Below are positions 1 through 5,738 of a DNA stretch of 11,705 nucleotides, in pieces. The notes below the pieces were generated by a model that worked only from the letters and a program-made list of their open reading frames with translations, did not search any database and was not told where the DNA came from. The stretch covers positions 1 to 11,705 of the forward strand of contig URHQ01000067.1 of the NCBI GenBank assembly GCA_900547655.1. Direction: 5' to 3'. This stretch comes from an uncultured Collinsella sp. (lineage in GTDB: Bacteria > Actinomycetota > Coriobacteriia > Coriobacteriales > Coriobacteriaceae). Made by a program: the position numbers and the translations under genes. Each line of letters opens with the position of its first letter. Positions within the stretch are counted from its first letter, which is position 1.

Positions 1-175
1 CACGAGCCGGAGGCCACTTAATGTGGCCTCCGTGCGAGCCAGGACTGTAGAGCAGCAAACTTAAACCGCAGGCCGCCCGGGCCGGGGATCCGCCCCCGCG
101 CACAGAAGGAGATTCCTTTTGTGTAGGCTTTGCGGAAATGTGCCAATTTTGGGATACGCCCGGCGGCGTGGTCTG
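1..175. other. Non-coding structured region upstream of the rpsL promoter
   Basis: I see no credible gene here. The stretch holds several potential RNA hairpins: a strong one at 8-32, and a GC-rich one at 83-98 (CGGGG paired with CCCCG around a 6-base loop). There is also an 8-base palindrome GCCCGGGC at 75-82. A good Shine-Dalgarno-like GAAGGAG (105-111) is followed by GTG-TAG at 121-126, a start codon immediately followed by a stop, and by a TTG at 119 that opens a frame overlapping rpsL. I regard neither as a real gene. The region is probably the 3' flank of an upstream transcription unit or a longer alternative leader of the str operon. Confidence 0.5.
8..32 (+). other. Strong stem-loop at the left edge of the window
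   Basis: Bases 8-17 pair perfectly with 23-32 (core GGAGGCCAC/GTGGCCTCC) around the loop TTAAT. No T-run follows on the plus strand, so it is not a classical intrinsic terminator. It could be the 3' end structure of an upstream gene, an RNA-processing site or part of a longer str operon leader. The structure is plain in the sequence; the role is unknown. Confidence 0.45.
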
Positions 176-204
176 TTGACGGCACAGCTAACGCCACGTA
201 TCCT
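176..204 (+). promoter_or_regulatory. Candidate sigma70-type promoter of the rpsL-rpsG-fusA-rpsJ operon
   Basis: The hexamer TTGACG (176-181) matches the -35 consensus at 5 of 6 bases. It lies 17 bases before TATCCT (199-204), a 4 of 6 match to the -10 box. Transcription would begin near 211, giving a leader of about 87 bases before the rpsL start. The spacing is optimal and the position fits a strong ribosomal protein operon. This was read by eye only. Confidence 0.55.
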
Positions 205-220
205 ATCGAACTGCGTGTTT

Positions 221-243
221 CGTAGGGGGATGCTGACCCCTCG
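221..243 (+). other. Possible hairpin in the rpsL 5' leader
   Basis: AGGGG (224-228) can pair with CCCCT (237-241) around an 8-base loop. CG (221-222) with CG (242-243) extends the stem past a bulged T at 223. It lies within the predicted leader, upstream of the rpsL Shine-Dalgarno at 283-291. A regulatory role is possible but nothing identifies a ligand. Confidence 0.3.
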
Positions 244-297
244 ATTCAAGCCGTTGCACTTTACAGAAAGCTGGAATCATTCGAGAAGGAGTACGCT

Positions 298-675
298 TTG
301 CCTACTATTAACCAGCTGGTTCGCCAGGGCCGTCGTTCCGTGCCCAAGAAGTCCAAGAACGCTGCTCTGCAGCACAACTCCCAGAAGCGCGGCGTGTGCA
401 CCCGCGTCTTCACCACGAGCCCCAAGAAGCCGAACTCGGCTCTTCGTAAGGTTGCCCGTGTTCGCCTTGTCAACGGCATCGAAGTTACTGCTTACATCCC
501 GGGTGAGGGCCACAACCTGCAGGAGCACTCCATCGTGCTCGTCCGCGGCGGTCGTGTCCGTGACCTCCCTGGTGTCCGTTATCACGTCATCCGTGGCGCC
601 TACGACGCTGCTCCGGTCCAGAACCGTATGCAGGCCCGTTCCAAGTACGGTGCTAAGCGCCCCAAGGCTAAATAA
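298..675 (+). CDS. rpsL: 30S ribosomal protein S12
   Basis: S12 sits at the ribosomal decoding centre and helps check codon-anticodon pairing. The 125-residue product has the family's normal length. It carries the diagnostic blocks QKRGVCTRV (29-37), PKKPNSALRK (42-51), GEGHNLQEH (69-77) and the C-terminal ARSKYG. The start is TTG: GAGAAGGAG (283-291) lies 6 bases upstream and no ATG or GTG is better placed. Lys43, the classical streptomycin-resistance position, is the usual Lys. Residue 88 is Arg (codon CGT, 559-561) where most bacteria have Lys; Lys88Arg is a known streptomycin-resistance substitution. The neighbouring Asp89, target of RimO methylthiolation in some bacteria, is present. It is the first gene of the str-type operon. 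Codon use is strongly biased, as expected for high expression. Confidence 0.98.
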   Translation: MPTINQLVRQGRRSVPKKSKNAALQHNSQKRGVCTRVFTTSPKKPNSALRKVARVRLVNGIEVTAYIPGEGHNLQEHSIVLVRGGRVRDLPGVRYHVIRGAYDAAPVQNRMQARSKYGAKRPKAK

Positions 676-700
676 GCCAGATAACGTTTTGATACTTTCG

Positions 701-726
701 CCGTGTGCCGCCTAAGCGCCGCACGG
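701..726 (+). promoter_or_regulatory. Stem-loop between rpsL and rpsG, candidate S7 autoregulatory site
   Basis: CCGTGTG (701-707) pairs with CGCACGG (720-726), with one G-U pair. An inner CGC/GCG pairing closes a CTAA loop after one C-C mismatch. It lies in the 73-base rpsL-rpsG gap, 10 bases before the rpsG Shine-Dalgarno. In E. coli, S7 represses its own operon by binding the equivalent rpsL-rpsG spacer. Equivalence here is an inference from position and shape only. Confidence 0.35.
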
Positions 727-748
727 TAGACACTTAAGGAGATTTCAC

Positions 749-1222
749 ATGCCGCGTCGTGCAGCAGCTAATCGTCGTGAGGTTCAGCCTGACGCCGTTT
801 ACAACAACCGCCTGGTGACTCAGCTCATCAACAAGGTCCTTCTTGACGGCAAGAAGGCCACCGCTGAGCGCATCGTTTACACCGCTTTCGAGATCGTTGC
901 CGAGAAGTCCGAGGGTGGCGACGCTCTCGCTACCTTCAAGAAGGCTATGGACAACGTCAAGCCCACGCTCGAGGTCAAGCCCAAGCGTGTCGGTGGCGCT
1001 ACCTATCAGGTCCCGATGGAGGTCAACTCCCGTCGTTCCACCGCTCTGGGTATCCGCTGGATCGTCAACTTCTCCCGCGCTCGCAAGGAGAAGACCATGG
1101 CCGAGCGTCTCGCCAACGAGATCCTCGACGCTTCCAACGGCCTGGGCGCTTCCGTCAAGAAGCGTGAGGACGTCTTCAAGATGGCCGAGGCCAACCGCGC
1201 GTTCTCTCACTATCGTTGGTAA
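749..1222 (+). CDS. rpsG: 30S ribosomal protein S7
   Basis: S7 is a primary 16S rRNA-binding protein that nucleates assembly of the 30S head and lines the E-site tRNA channel. The product has 157 residues, close to the usual 155-157. It has the basic N-terminal arm (PRRAAANRR), the conserved VGGATYQVPMEV (81-92), R-R-S-T-A-L-G-I-R-W (95-104) and the typical C-terminal AFSHYRW. The ATG follows AAGGAGA (736-742) at 6 bases. The gene lies 73 bases after rpsL and 19 bases before fusA, in one evident operon with the same high-expression codon bias. In E. coli, S7 is the translational repressor of this operon; the hairpin at 701-726 is the obvious place to look for the same control here. Confidence 0.98.
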   Translation: MPRRAAANRREVQPDAVYNNRLVTQLINKVLLDGKKATAERIVYTAFEIVAEKSEGGDALATFKKAMDNVKPTLEVKPKRVGGATYQVPMEVNSRRSTALGIRWIVNFSRARKEKTMAERLANEILDASNGLGASVKKREDVFKMAEANRAFSHYRW

Positions 1223-1241
1223 GTTAAGGTAAGGAACTAAC

Positions 1242-3341
1242 ATGGCTAAGCCTAAGTACAAGCTTTCCGATACCCGTAACATCGGCATCATGGCTCACAT
1301 CGATGCCGGTAAGACCACCACGACCGAGCGTATTCTTTACTACACCGGTAAGACCCACAAGATCGGTGAGGTCCATGAGGGCGCTGCCACCATGGACTGG
1401 ATGGTTCAGGAGCAGGAGCGCGGCGTAACCATTACCTCCGCTGCTACCACGTGCTTCTGGAAGAAGGACGGTACCGACTACCGCATCCAGATCATCGACA
1501 CCCCGGGCCACGTTGACTTCACCGCCGAGGTCGAGCGCTGCCTGCGCGTCCTCGATGGCGCTGTCGCCGTCTTCGACGCCGTTGCCGGCGTTCAGCCCCA
1601 GTCTGAGACCGTTTGGCGTCAGGCTTCTACCTTCAACGTTCCCCGCATCGCTTTCATCAACAAGTATGACCGCGTGGGCGCTGACTTCTTCAACGCTATC
1701 GAGACCATGAAGGATCGTCTCGACGCTAACGCCGTGGCCGCTCAGGTCCCGATGGGCGCCGAGGACAACTTCTGGGGCGTCATCGACCTGGTCACCATGA
1801 CTGCTTGGGACTTCAAGGCCGACGACAAGGGCATGACCTATCCCGAGCCGATGGACGAGATCCCGGCTGAGTTCGCTGACATCGCTGCCACCAAGCGCGA
1901 GGAGCTCCTCGACGCTGCTGCCAGCTTTGACGACGAGCTCATGGAGAAGATCCTCATGGAGGAGGACTTCACCGTCGAGGAGCTCAAGGCTGCTCTGCGT
2001 AAGGGCGTTCTGGCCAACGAGCTCAACCTCGTCTTCGTGGGCTCCGCCTACAAGAACAAGGGCGTCCAGGAGCTGCTCGACGCTGTCGTCGACTACCTGC
2101 CCAGCCCGCTCGACGTCGAGGCCGTCACCGGTACCGATCCGGACACCGGCGAGGAGATCGAGCGTCATCCTTCCTTCGACGAGCCCTTCTCCGGCCTGGT
2201 CTTCAAGATCATGACCGACCCGTTCGTCGGTAAGCTTACCTATGTCCGCGTTTACTCCGGTCGCGCCGAGTCTGGCTCCTACGTGATCAACGCTTCCAAC
2301 GGTCAGCGCGAGCGCCTCGGCCGCATCCTCGAGATGAACGCCGCCGAGCGTATCGACCGTGACGACGCTGCCGCCGGCGACATCGTCGCTTGCGTCGGCT
2401 TCAAGAACTCCACCACCGGTGACACCCTGTGCGAAGAGGGCAAGGAGATCGTCCTCGAGAAGATCGAGTTCGCTAAGCCCGTTATCGACGTTGCCATCGA
2501 GCCCAAGACCAAGGCCGAGCAGGACAAGATGTCCCTGGCTCTGACCAAGCTCGCCGAGGAGGACCCGACCTTCCAGGTGTCCACCAACCACGAGACCGGC
2601 CAGACCATCATCGCCGGCATGGGCGAGCTGCACCTCGAGATCATCGTCGACCGTCTGCTCCGCGAGTTCAAGGTTGACGCTAACGTCGGTAAGCCCCAGG
2701 TTGCCTACCGCGAGACCGCTGGTCACGACGTCGAGAAGGCTGAGGGCAAGTTCGTCCGTCAGTCCGGCGGTCGCGGTCAGTACGGCCACGCTGTCATCAA
2801 GCTCGAGAAGATGGAGGAGGGCTTCGGCTACGAGTTCGTCAACGCTATCGTCGGCGGCGTCGTGCCCAAGGAGTACATCCCGTCCATCGACAAGGGCATC
2901 CAGGAGGCCCTGAACACCGGTGTTATCGCCGGCTTCCCGGTCCTCGACGTCAAGGTCACCCTGTTCGATGGTTCTTACCACGAGGTCGACTCCTCTGAGG
3001 CCGCCTTCAAGATCGCCGGTTCCATGGCTATCAAGGACGCCCTCAAGAAGTCCGATCCGCAGCTGCTCGAGCCGATCATGGCTGTCGAGGTCGAGACCCC
3101 CGAGCAGTACATGGGCGACGTTATGGGCAACCTCTCCGGTCGCCGCGGCAAGATCGAGGGCATGGAGGATCGCAAGAACAGCAAGCTCATCCGTGCCAAG
3201 GTGCCGCTGGGCGAGATGTTCGGTTACGCTACCGACCTTCGCTCCCAGACCCAGGGCCGTGCATCCTACACGATGCAGTTCGACTCTTATGAGCCCGCGC
3301 CCAAGTCCATCGTGGACGAGGTCATGAGCAAGAACGCCTAA
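1242..3341 (+). CDS. fusA: Translation elongation factor G
   Basis: EF-G is the GTPase that drives tRNA-mRNA translocation and, with RRF, ribosome recycling. The 699-residue length is normal. The GTPase domain shows G1 AHIDAGKT (18-25), G2 RGVTITSA (60-67), G3 DTPGHVDF (86-93, with the catalytic-type His90) and G4 NKYD (140-143). G4 is usually NKMD in EF-G; the variable position is Tyr here, which still fits NKxD. Domain II follows from about residue 295, and domains III-V run to the end. The domain IV and V signatures include GRGQYGH and the segment Y-M-G-D-V-M-G-N-L-S-G-R-R-G. The ATG is 6 bases after TAAGGA (1230-1235). It follows rpsG by 19 bases, the classical arrangement that marks this as the canonical EF-G rather than a paralogue. 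tuf, normally next, is missing. Confidence 0.98.
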   Translation: MAKPKYKLSDTRNIGIMAHIDAGKTTTTERILYYTGKTHKIGEVHEGAATMDWMVQEQERGVTITSAATTCFWKKDGTDYRIQIIDTPGHVDFTAEVERCLRVLDGAVAVFDAVAGVQPQSETVWRQASTFNVPRIAFINKYDRVGADFFNAIETMKDRLDANAVAAQVPMGAEDNFWGVIDLVTMTAWDFKADDKGMTYPEPMDEIPAEFADIAATKREELLDAAASFDDELMEKILMEEDFTVEELKAALRKGVLANELNLVFVGSAYKNKGVQELLDAVVDYLPSPLDVEAVTGTDPDTGEEIERHPSFDEPFSGLVFKIMTDPFVGKLTYVRVYSGRAESGSYVINASNGQRERLGRILEMNAAERIDRDDAAAGDIVACVGFKNSTTGDTLCEEGKEIVLEKIEFAKPVIDVAIEPKTKAEQDKMSLALTKLAEEDPTFQVSTNHETGQTIIAGMGELHLEIIVDRLLREFKVDANVGKPQVAYRETAGHDVEKAEGKFVRQSGGRGQYGHAVIKLEKMEEGFGYEFVNAIVGGVVPKEYIPSIDKGIQEALNTGVIAGFPVLDVKVTLFDGSYHEVDSSEAAFKIAGSMAIKDALKKSDPQLLEPIMAVEVETPEQYMGDVMGNLSGRRGKIEGMEDRKNSKLIRAKVPLGEMFGYATDLRSQTQGRASYTMQFDSYEPAPKSIVDEVMSKNA

Positions 3342-3366
3342 GTTCGAGCTCCCTGTTACGTAATCC

Positions 3367-3383
3367 GCGAGAACATCTCTCGC
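3367..3383 (+). other. Short stem-loop in the fusA-rpsJ gap
   Basis: GCGAGA (3367-3372) pairs perfectly with TCTCGC (3378-3383) around ACATC. It lies in the 60-base gap where many relatives carry tuf, 7 bases before the rpsJ Shine-Dalgarno (GGAGGT, 3391-3396). No proper T-run follows, so it is unlikely to terminate; it may affect rpsJ translation or transcript processing. Confidence 0.35.
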
Positions 3384-3401
3384 ACTCTTTGGAGGTTTAA
3401 G

Positions 3402-3710
3402 TTGGCTACCCAGAAGATCCGCATTCGCCTCAAGGGCTATGATCACGAGGTCGTCGATCAGTCCGCGAAGCTCATCGTCGAGACCGCTCAGAAGACCGGC
3501 GCTCGCGTTTCCGGTCCTGTCCCCCTGCCCACCGAGCGCAACCTGTACACGGTTATCCGCTCGCCGCACGTGAACAAGGACTCCCGTGAGCAGTTCGAGA
3601 TGCGCACCCACAAGCGCCTCATCGACATCCTCGACCCCACCTCGGGCACCGTTGATTCGCTCATGCGTCTCGACCTCCCCGCTGGCGTCGACATCGACAT
3701 CAAGCTCTAA
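3402..3710 (+). CDS. rpsJ: 30S ribosomal protein S10 (NusE)
   Basis: S10 is a 30S head protein that also acts as NusE, binding NusB and NusG in transcription antitermination and transcription-translation coupling. The 102-residue product has the family's standard length. It shows the conserved KIRIRLKGYDH (5-15), the loop region SGPVPLPTERN (37-47) and the R-S-P-H-V-N-K-D-S-R-E-Q-F-E block (53-66). The start is TTG, preceded by a strong GGAGGT (3391-3396) at 5 bases, so it is a confident non-ATG start. In most bacteria rpsJ heads the S10 operon (rplC, rplD and so on). Here it closes the str operon and is followed at once by a strong terminator and an opposite-strand birA, so it is separated from its usual partners. 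Confidence 0.98.
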   Translation: MATQKIRIRLKGYDHEVVDQSAKLIVETAQKTGARVSGPVPLPTERNLYTVIRSPHVNKDSREQFEMRTHKRLIDILDPTSGTVDSLMRLDLPAGVDIDIKL

Positions 3711-3721
3711 GCGATATCGCT
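3710..3721. repeat. 12-base perfect palindrome after rpsJ
   Basis: AGCGATATCGCT is a perfect palindrome that begins at the last base of the rpsJ stop codon and lies 10 bases before the terminator stem. It could be a protein-binding site, or fold as a small RNA hairpin near the transcript end. No function is assigned. Confidence 0.35.
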
Positions 3722-3731
3722 CATAGCTTAC

Positions 3732-3772
3732 AGAGCCCCGCTGCCATTACGGTAGCGGGGCTCTTTTGTTTT
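3732..3772 (+). terminator. Strong intrinsic terminator of the str operon
   Basis: A 14-base-pair stem (3732-3745 with 3751-3764; AGAGCCCCGCT core, one G-U pair) closes the 5-base loop ATTAC and is followed by TTTTGTTTT. It ends the rpsL-rpsG-fusA-rpsJ transcript 21 bases after rpsJ. Read on the minus strand, the stem is not followed by a T-run, so it probably does not serve birA by the same mechanism. Confidence 0.95.
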
Positions 3773-3825
3773 GAATGATGGTTTGGACTGCGGGGTAATG
3801 CTGCCGAGTAGGTGGTTGCGGCGCC

Positions 3826-4602
3826 CTATTCGCTCAAGGGACGCAGCGATGCCTCCTCAAAATGGAAGGATCGAAAGCCGTCTTCCGTTTCGATGCACGC
3901 GCGACCAAAGCCATCGACCGTTTTAAAGATGCCACGCGCCAGCTCGTCCTCAGCGGGGGAGCGGGCGATAACGTGCTCCCCGATCCAATTGAGGTGAGCG
4001 ATATATTCGTCGTGGACGGGCGCGAGCGGACCGGCGTCTTCTTCCTTGGCGTTGAGGCGCTCTGCCCAGGCATCTACAGCGTCTATAACTGCGTGATAGA
4101 CCTCATCGAGGAGCATGTCGACGGCGGGAACGTTCTTGTTGAGGTCTGACAGGCCGATTGCTGGCAGGCCGCCATCGGGAACCTCCGCGGGCACATAGTT
4201 CACGTTAACGCCGATGCCACAGACCGCAAAGGGGTTGCCTTCGTTATCGCGTGCGGCCTCGACCAGAATGCCGCCGAGTTTGCGTCCACGCGCGACCAGG
4301 TCGTTGGGCCATTTGAGGCCAATCTCGTTTGCAAGACCCTGTTTTTCGAGTGCCTCGAGCACCGCTAGGCCGCTGACGGCGGCAAGACCAGAGAACTTTG
4401 CTGGATTAACGCATGGGCGCAGGACAATCGAAAGCAATATGTTGCCGACGGTTGAGTCCCACTTGTGCCCGCGCCGACCGCGTCCTGCTGTCTGAGCCCG
4501 GGCGGCAAGTCCTGTGCCGTGCGGCGCTCCCTGTTTTCCTGCTTCGAGCAGGTCATCGTTGGTCGATCCGGTTACGTCGACCACTGTTAAACGTAAATCC
4601 AT
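3826..4602 (-). CDS. birA: Biotin-[acetyl-CoA carboxylase] ligase, group I (no repressor domain)
   Basis: This enzyme activates biotin with ATP to biotinyl-5'-AMP and attaches it to the lysine of a biotin carrier protein. The 258-residue product shows the STN motif (13-15), the biotin/adenylate loop GRGRRGHKW (40-48), KWPND (97-101) and GGILVE (110-115) with its Lys108. It then has GIGVNVN and a C-terminal SH3-like domain from about residue 205. It begins directly with the catalytic domain; the N-terminal winged-helix of E. coli BirA is absent, so it should not act as a DNA-binding biotin repressor. The ATG follows AGGAGGT (complement of 4613-4619) at 10 bases. It is divergent from the fab-acc operon, whose AccB is its expected substrate. 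Its codon use is less biased than that of the translation genes. Confidence 0.95.
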   Translation of the reverse strand: MDLRLTVVDVTGSTNDDLLEAGKQGAPHGTGLAARAQTAGRGRRGHKWDSTVGNILLSIVLRPCVNPAKFSGLAAVSGLAVLEALEKQGLANEIGLKWPNDLVARGRKLGGILVEAARDNEGNPFAVCGIGVNVNYVPAEVPDGGLPAIGLSDLNKNVPAVDMLLDEVYHAVIDAVDAWAERLNAKEEDAGPLAPVHDEYIAHLNWIGEHVIARSPAEDELARGIFKTVDGFGRACIETEDGFRSFHFEEASLRPLSE

Positions 4603-4695
4603 AACAGCTGGTACCTCCTAAGGTAATAAGGCAATCGCGTAATGGTGTCGAGAGATAGACACAATGTGAAGCCTTTGTCGCATTTGAACAATTTA

Positions 4696-4714
4696 ATGTT
4701 AACACGTCAACAAC
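4696..4714 (+). repeat. Operator-like repeat, copy 1, upstream of fabH
   Basis: ATGTTAACACGTCAACAAC differs from the copy at 4744-4762 by one base in 19. Its core, TGTTAACACGTCAACA, is an imperfect palindrome with 12 of 16 symmetric positions, as expected for a dimeric regulator. Transcription from the possible -10 at 4728 would place this copy over the -35 region. No known fatty acid regulator site is clearly matched. Confidence 0.55.
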
Positions 4715-4743
4715 GACTGAAATGCGTTATCCTCTCTTGGTCG

Positions 4744-4762
4744 ATGTAAACACGTCAACAAC
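4744..4762 (+). repeat. Operator-like repeat, copy 2, next to the fabH Shine-Dalgarno
   Basis: ATGTAAACACGTCAACAAC repeats copy 1 with one change, 48 bases downstream in the same orientation. It ends just before the fabH ribosome-binding site (AAAGGAGG, 4765-4772). If transcription starts near 4740, this copy lies just downstream of the start, a typical repressor position. Two copies in one promoter region, and none that I noticed elsewhere in the window, suggest a specific site. Confidence 0.55.
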
Positions 4763-4778
4763 TCAAAGGAGGTTAGTG

Positions 4779-5738
4779 ATGGGTTTCACGATTCTGGGAA
4801 CAGGCTCGGCGCTTCCTAAGCGCAGTGTTTCCAATGACGAGCTGTCTGAGTTCCTCGATACCTCGGATGAGTGGATTTTTACCCGCACAGGCATCAAGAG
4901 CCGCCGCGTCTGCACCACCGAGTCACTCGACGACCTTGCCGTAGCGGCGAGCGAGCAGGCACTCCAGGTGTCCGGAATCGACGCGAGCCAGCTGGATCTA
5001 ATCGTCTGCTCGACGACAACGGGTGACCATCTTGTTCCCGCCGAGGCGTGTGCCGTAGCCGAGCGTCTGGGCGCGACGTGTCCTGCCTTCGATGTCTCGG
5101 CGGCCTGCGCCGGCTTCGTATTTGCGCTCGATGTCGCCGAGGGCTATATCGCCCGAGGACGAGCCGAGCATGCGCTTGTCGTTGCGGCCGAGCAGATGAC
5201 GCGCGCGCTTGACTGGACAGACCGCGCCACCTGCGTGCTCTTTGGCGATGGGGCAGGCGCCGCTGTGATGGAGGCTGGGGGAGACAACCCCCTTGCCGTT
5301 GAGCTTTCGACGGCGCCCGACGTCGTGACGTTGCGCGTTCCCGGTCTGGTCGGTACGTCGCCGTTTAAGGCCTCCGCAGATAGCGCGAGTGTGCTGTCCA
5401 TGAATGGCCGCCGCGTGTTCAAGTTCGGAGTCAACGCCATCTGCGACACGGTCAACAAGCTCGCCTGCGACGCGAGAGTCGCGGTCGAGGACATCGACCA
5501 CTTTGTATTCCATCAGGCTAACGAACGAATCCTGAGTCAGGCGGTCAAACGCCTCGGCGTGCCAGACGATCGTGTGGTTCGAACGCTGCGCGAGACCGGC
5601 AACATTTCGAGCGCCTGCATTCCCTTCGCGCTTGACCGGCTGGCACGTACCGACGCACTGAATGCGGGCGACACCGTCGCCCTCGTTGGATTTGGCGCGG
5701 GCTTGGATATAGGTGGCTATCTGCTTCGTTGGAAGTAG
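4779..5738 (+). CDS. fabH: Beta-ketoacyl-ACP synthase III
   Basis: FabH starts fatty acid synthesis by condensing an acyl-CoA primer with malonyl-ACP. From the ATG at 4779 the product has 319 residues, typical for FabH. The thiolase-fold Cys-His-Asn triad is complete: Cys110 in DVSAACAGF, His245 in HQANERI and Asn275 in TGNISSA. FGDGAGA (155-161) and the C-terminal GFGAGL are also present. The start at 4779 is chosen because AAAGGAGG (4765-4772) lies 6 bases upstream; a GTG at 4776 is a tandem alternative. An in-frame ATG at 4722 would add residues unlike the family and would read through operator copy 2. It is the first gene of the fab-acc operon, so any operator upstream should control the whole pathway. 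Confidence 0.95.
   Translation: MGFTILGTGSALPKRSVSNDELSEFLDTSDEWIFTRTGIKSRRVCTTESLDDLAVAASEQALQVSGIDASQLDLIVCSTTTGDHLVPAEACAVAERLGATCPAFDVSAACAGFVFALDVAEGYIARGRAEHALVVAAEQMTRALDWTDRATCVLFGDGAGAAVMEAGGDNPLAVELSTAPDVVTLRVPGLVGTSPFKASADSASVLSMNGRRVFKFGVNAICDTVNKLACDARVAVEDIDHFVFHQANERILSQAVKRLGVPDDRVVRTLRETGNISSACIPFALDRLARTDALNAGDTVALVGFGAGLDIGGYLLRWK

Larger units (their letters stand above)
4603..4778. promoter_or_regulatory. Divergent birA-fabH control region
   Basis: This AT-richer spacer of 176 bases must hold the promoters for both birA (leftward) and fabH (rightward). A possible fabH -10 box, TATCCT (4728-4733), is identical to the proposed rpsL -10, but no good -35 lies 16-18 bases upstream; repeat copy 1 covers that position. 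A 5-base-pair inverted repeat, GTGTC (4645-4649) with GACAC (4658-4662), lies in the birA leader. I cannot place the birA promoter. The most notable content is the repeat pair listed separately. Confidence 0.5.

Noticed and set aside
119..715. A 198-codon open frame starting with TTG behind a good Shine-Dalgarno and overlapping all of rpsL
   Set aside because: It runs out of frame through a certain rpsL, its residue mix is what the codon-biased opposite frame of rpsL would give (Ser/Arg/Leu-rich), and the proposed promoter at 176-204 starts downstream of its start codon.
1224..3611. A 795-codon open frame on the minus strand opposite fusA
   Set aside because: It is an antisense shadow created by the strong codon bias of fusA; the translation is Leu/Asp/Val/Gly-rich with no family motifs, while fusA on the plus strand is beyond doubt.
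3732..3772. Bidirectional terminator also serving birA
   Set aside because: On the minus strand the stem is followed by GTAAGCTATG rather than a T-run, so intrinsic termination in that direction is not supported.
4722..4778. Longer fabH start at ATG 4722
   Set aside because: It has no ribosome-binding site, reads through the operator-like copy 2, and adds 19 residues not found in FabH; ATG 4779 has an ideal Shine-Dalgarno.
4603..4778. A riboswitch or FapR/FabT box upstream of fabH
   Set aside because: I could not match any known riboswitch core or the TTAGTACC- or TTTGA-type boxes; only the unassigned repeat pair is supported.
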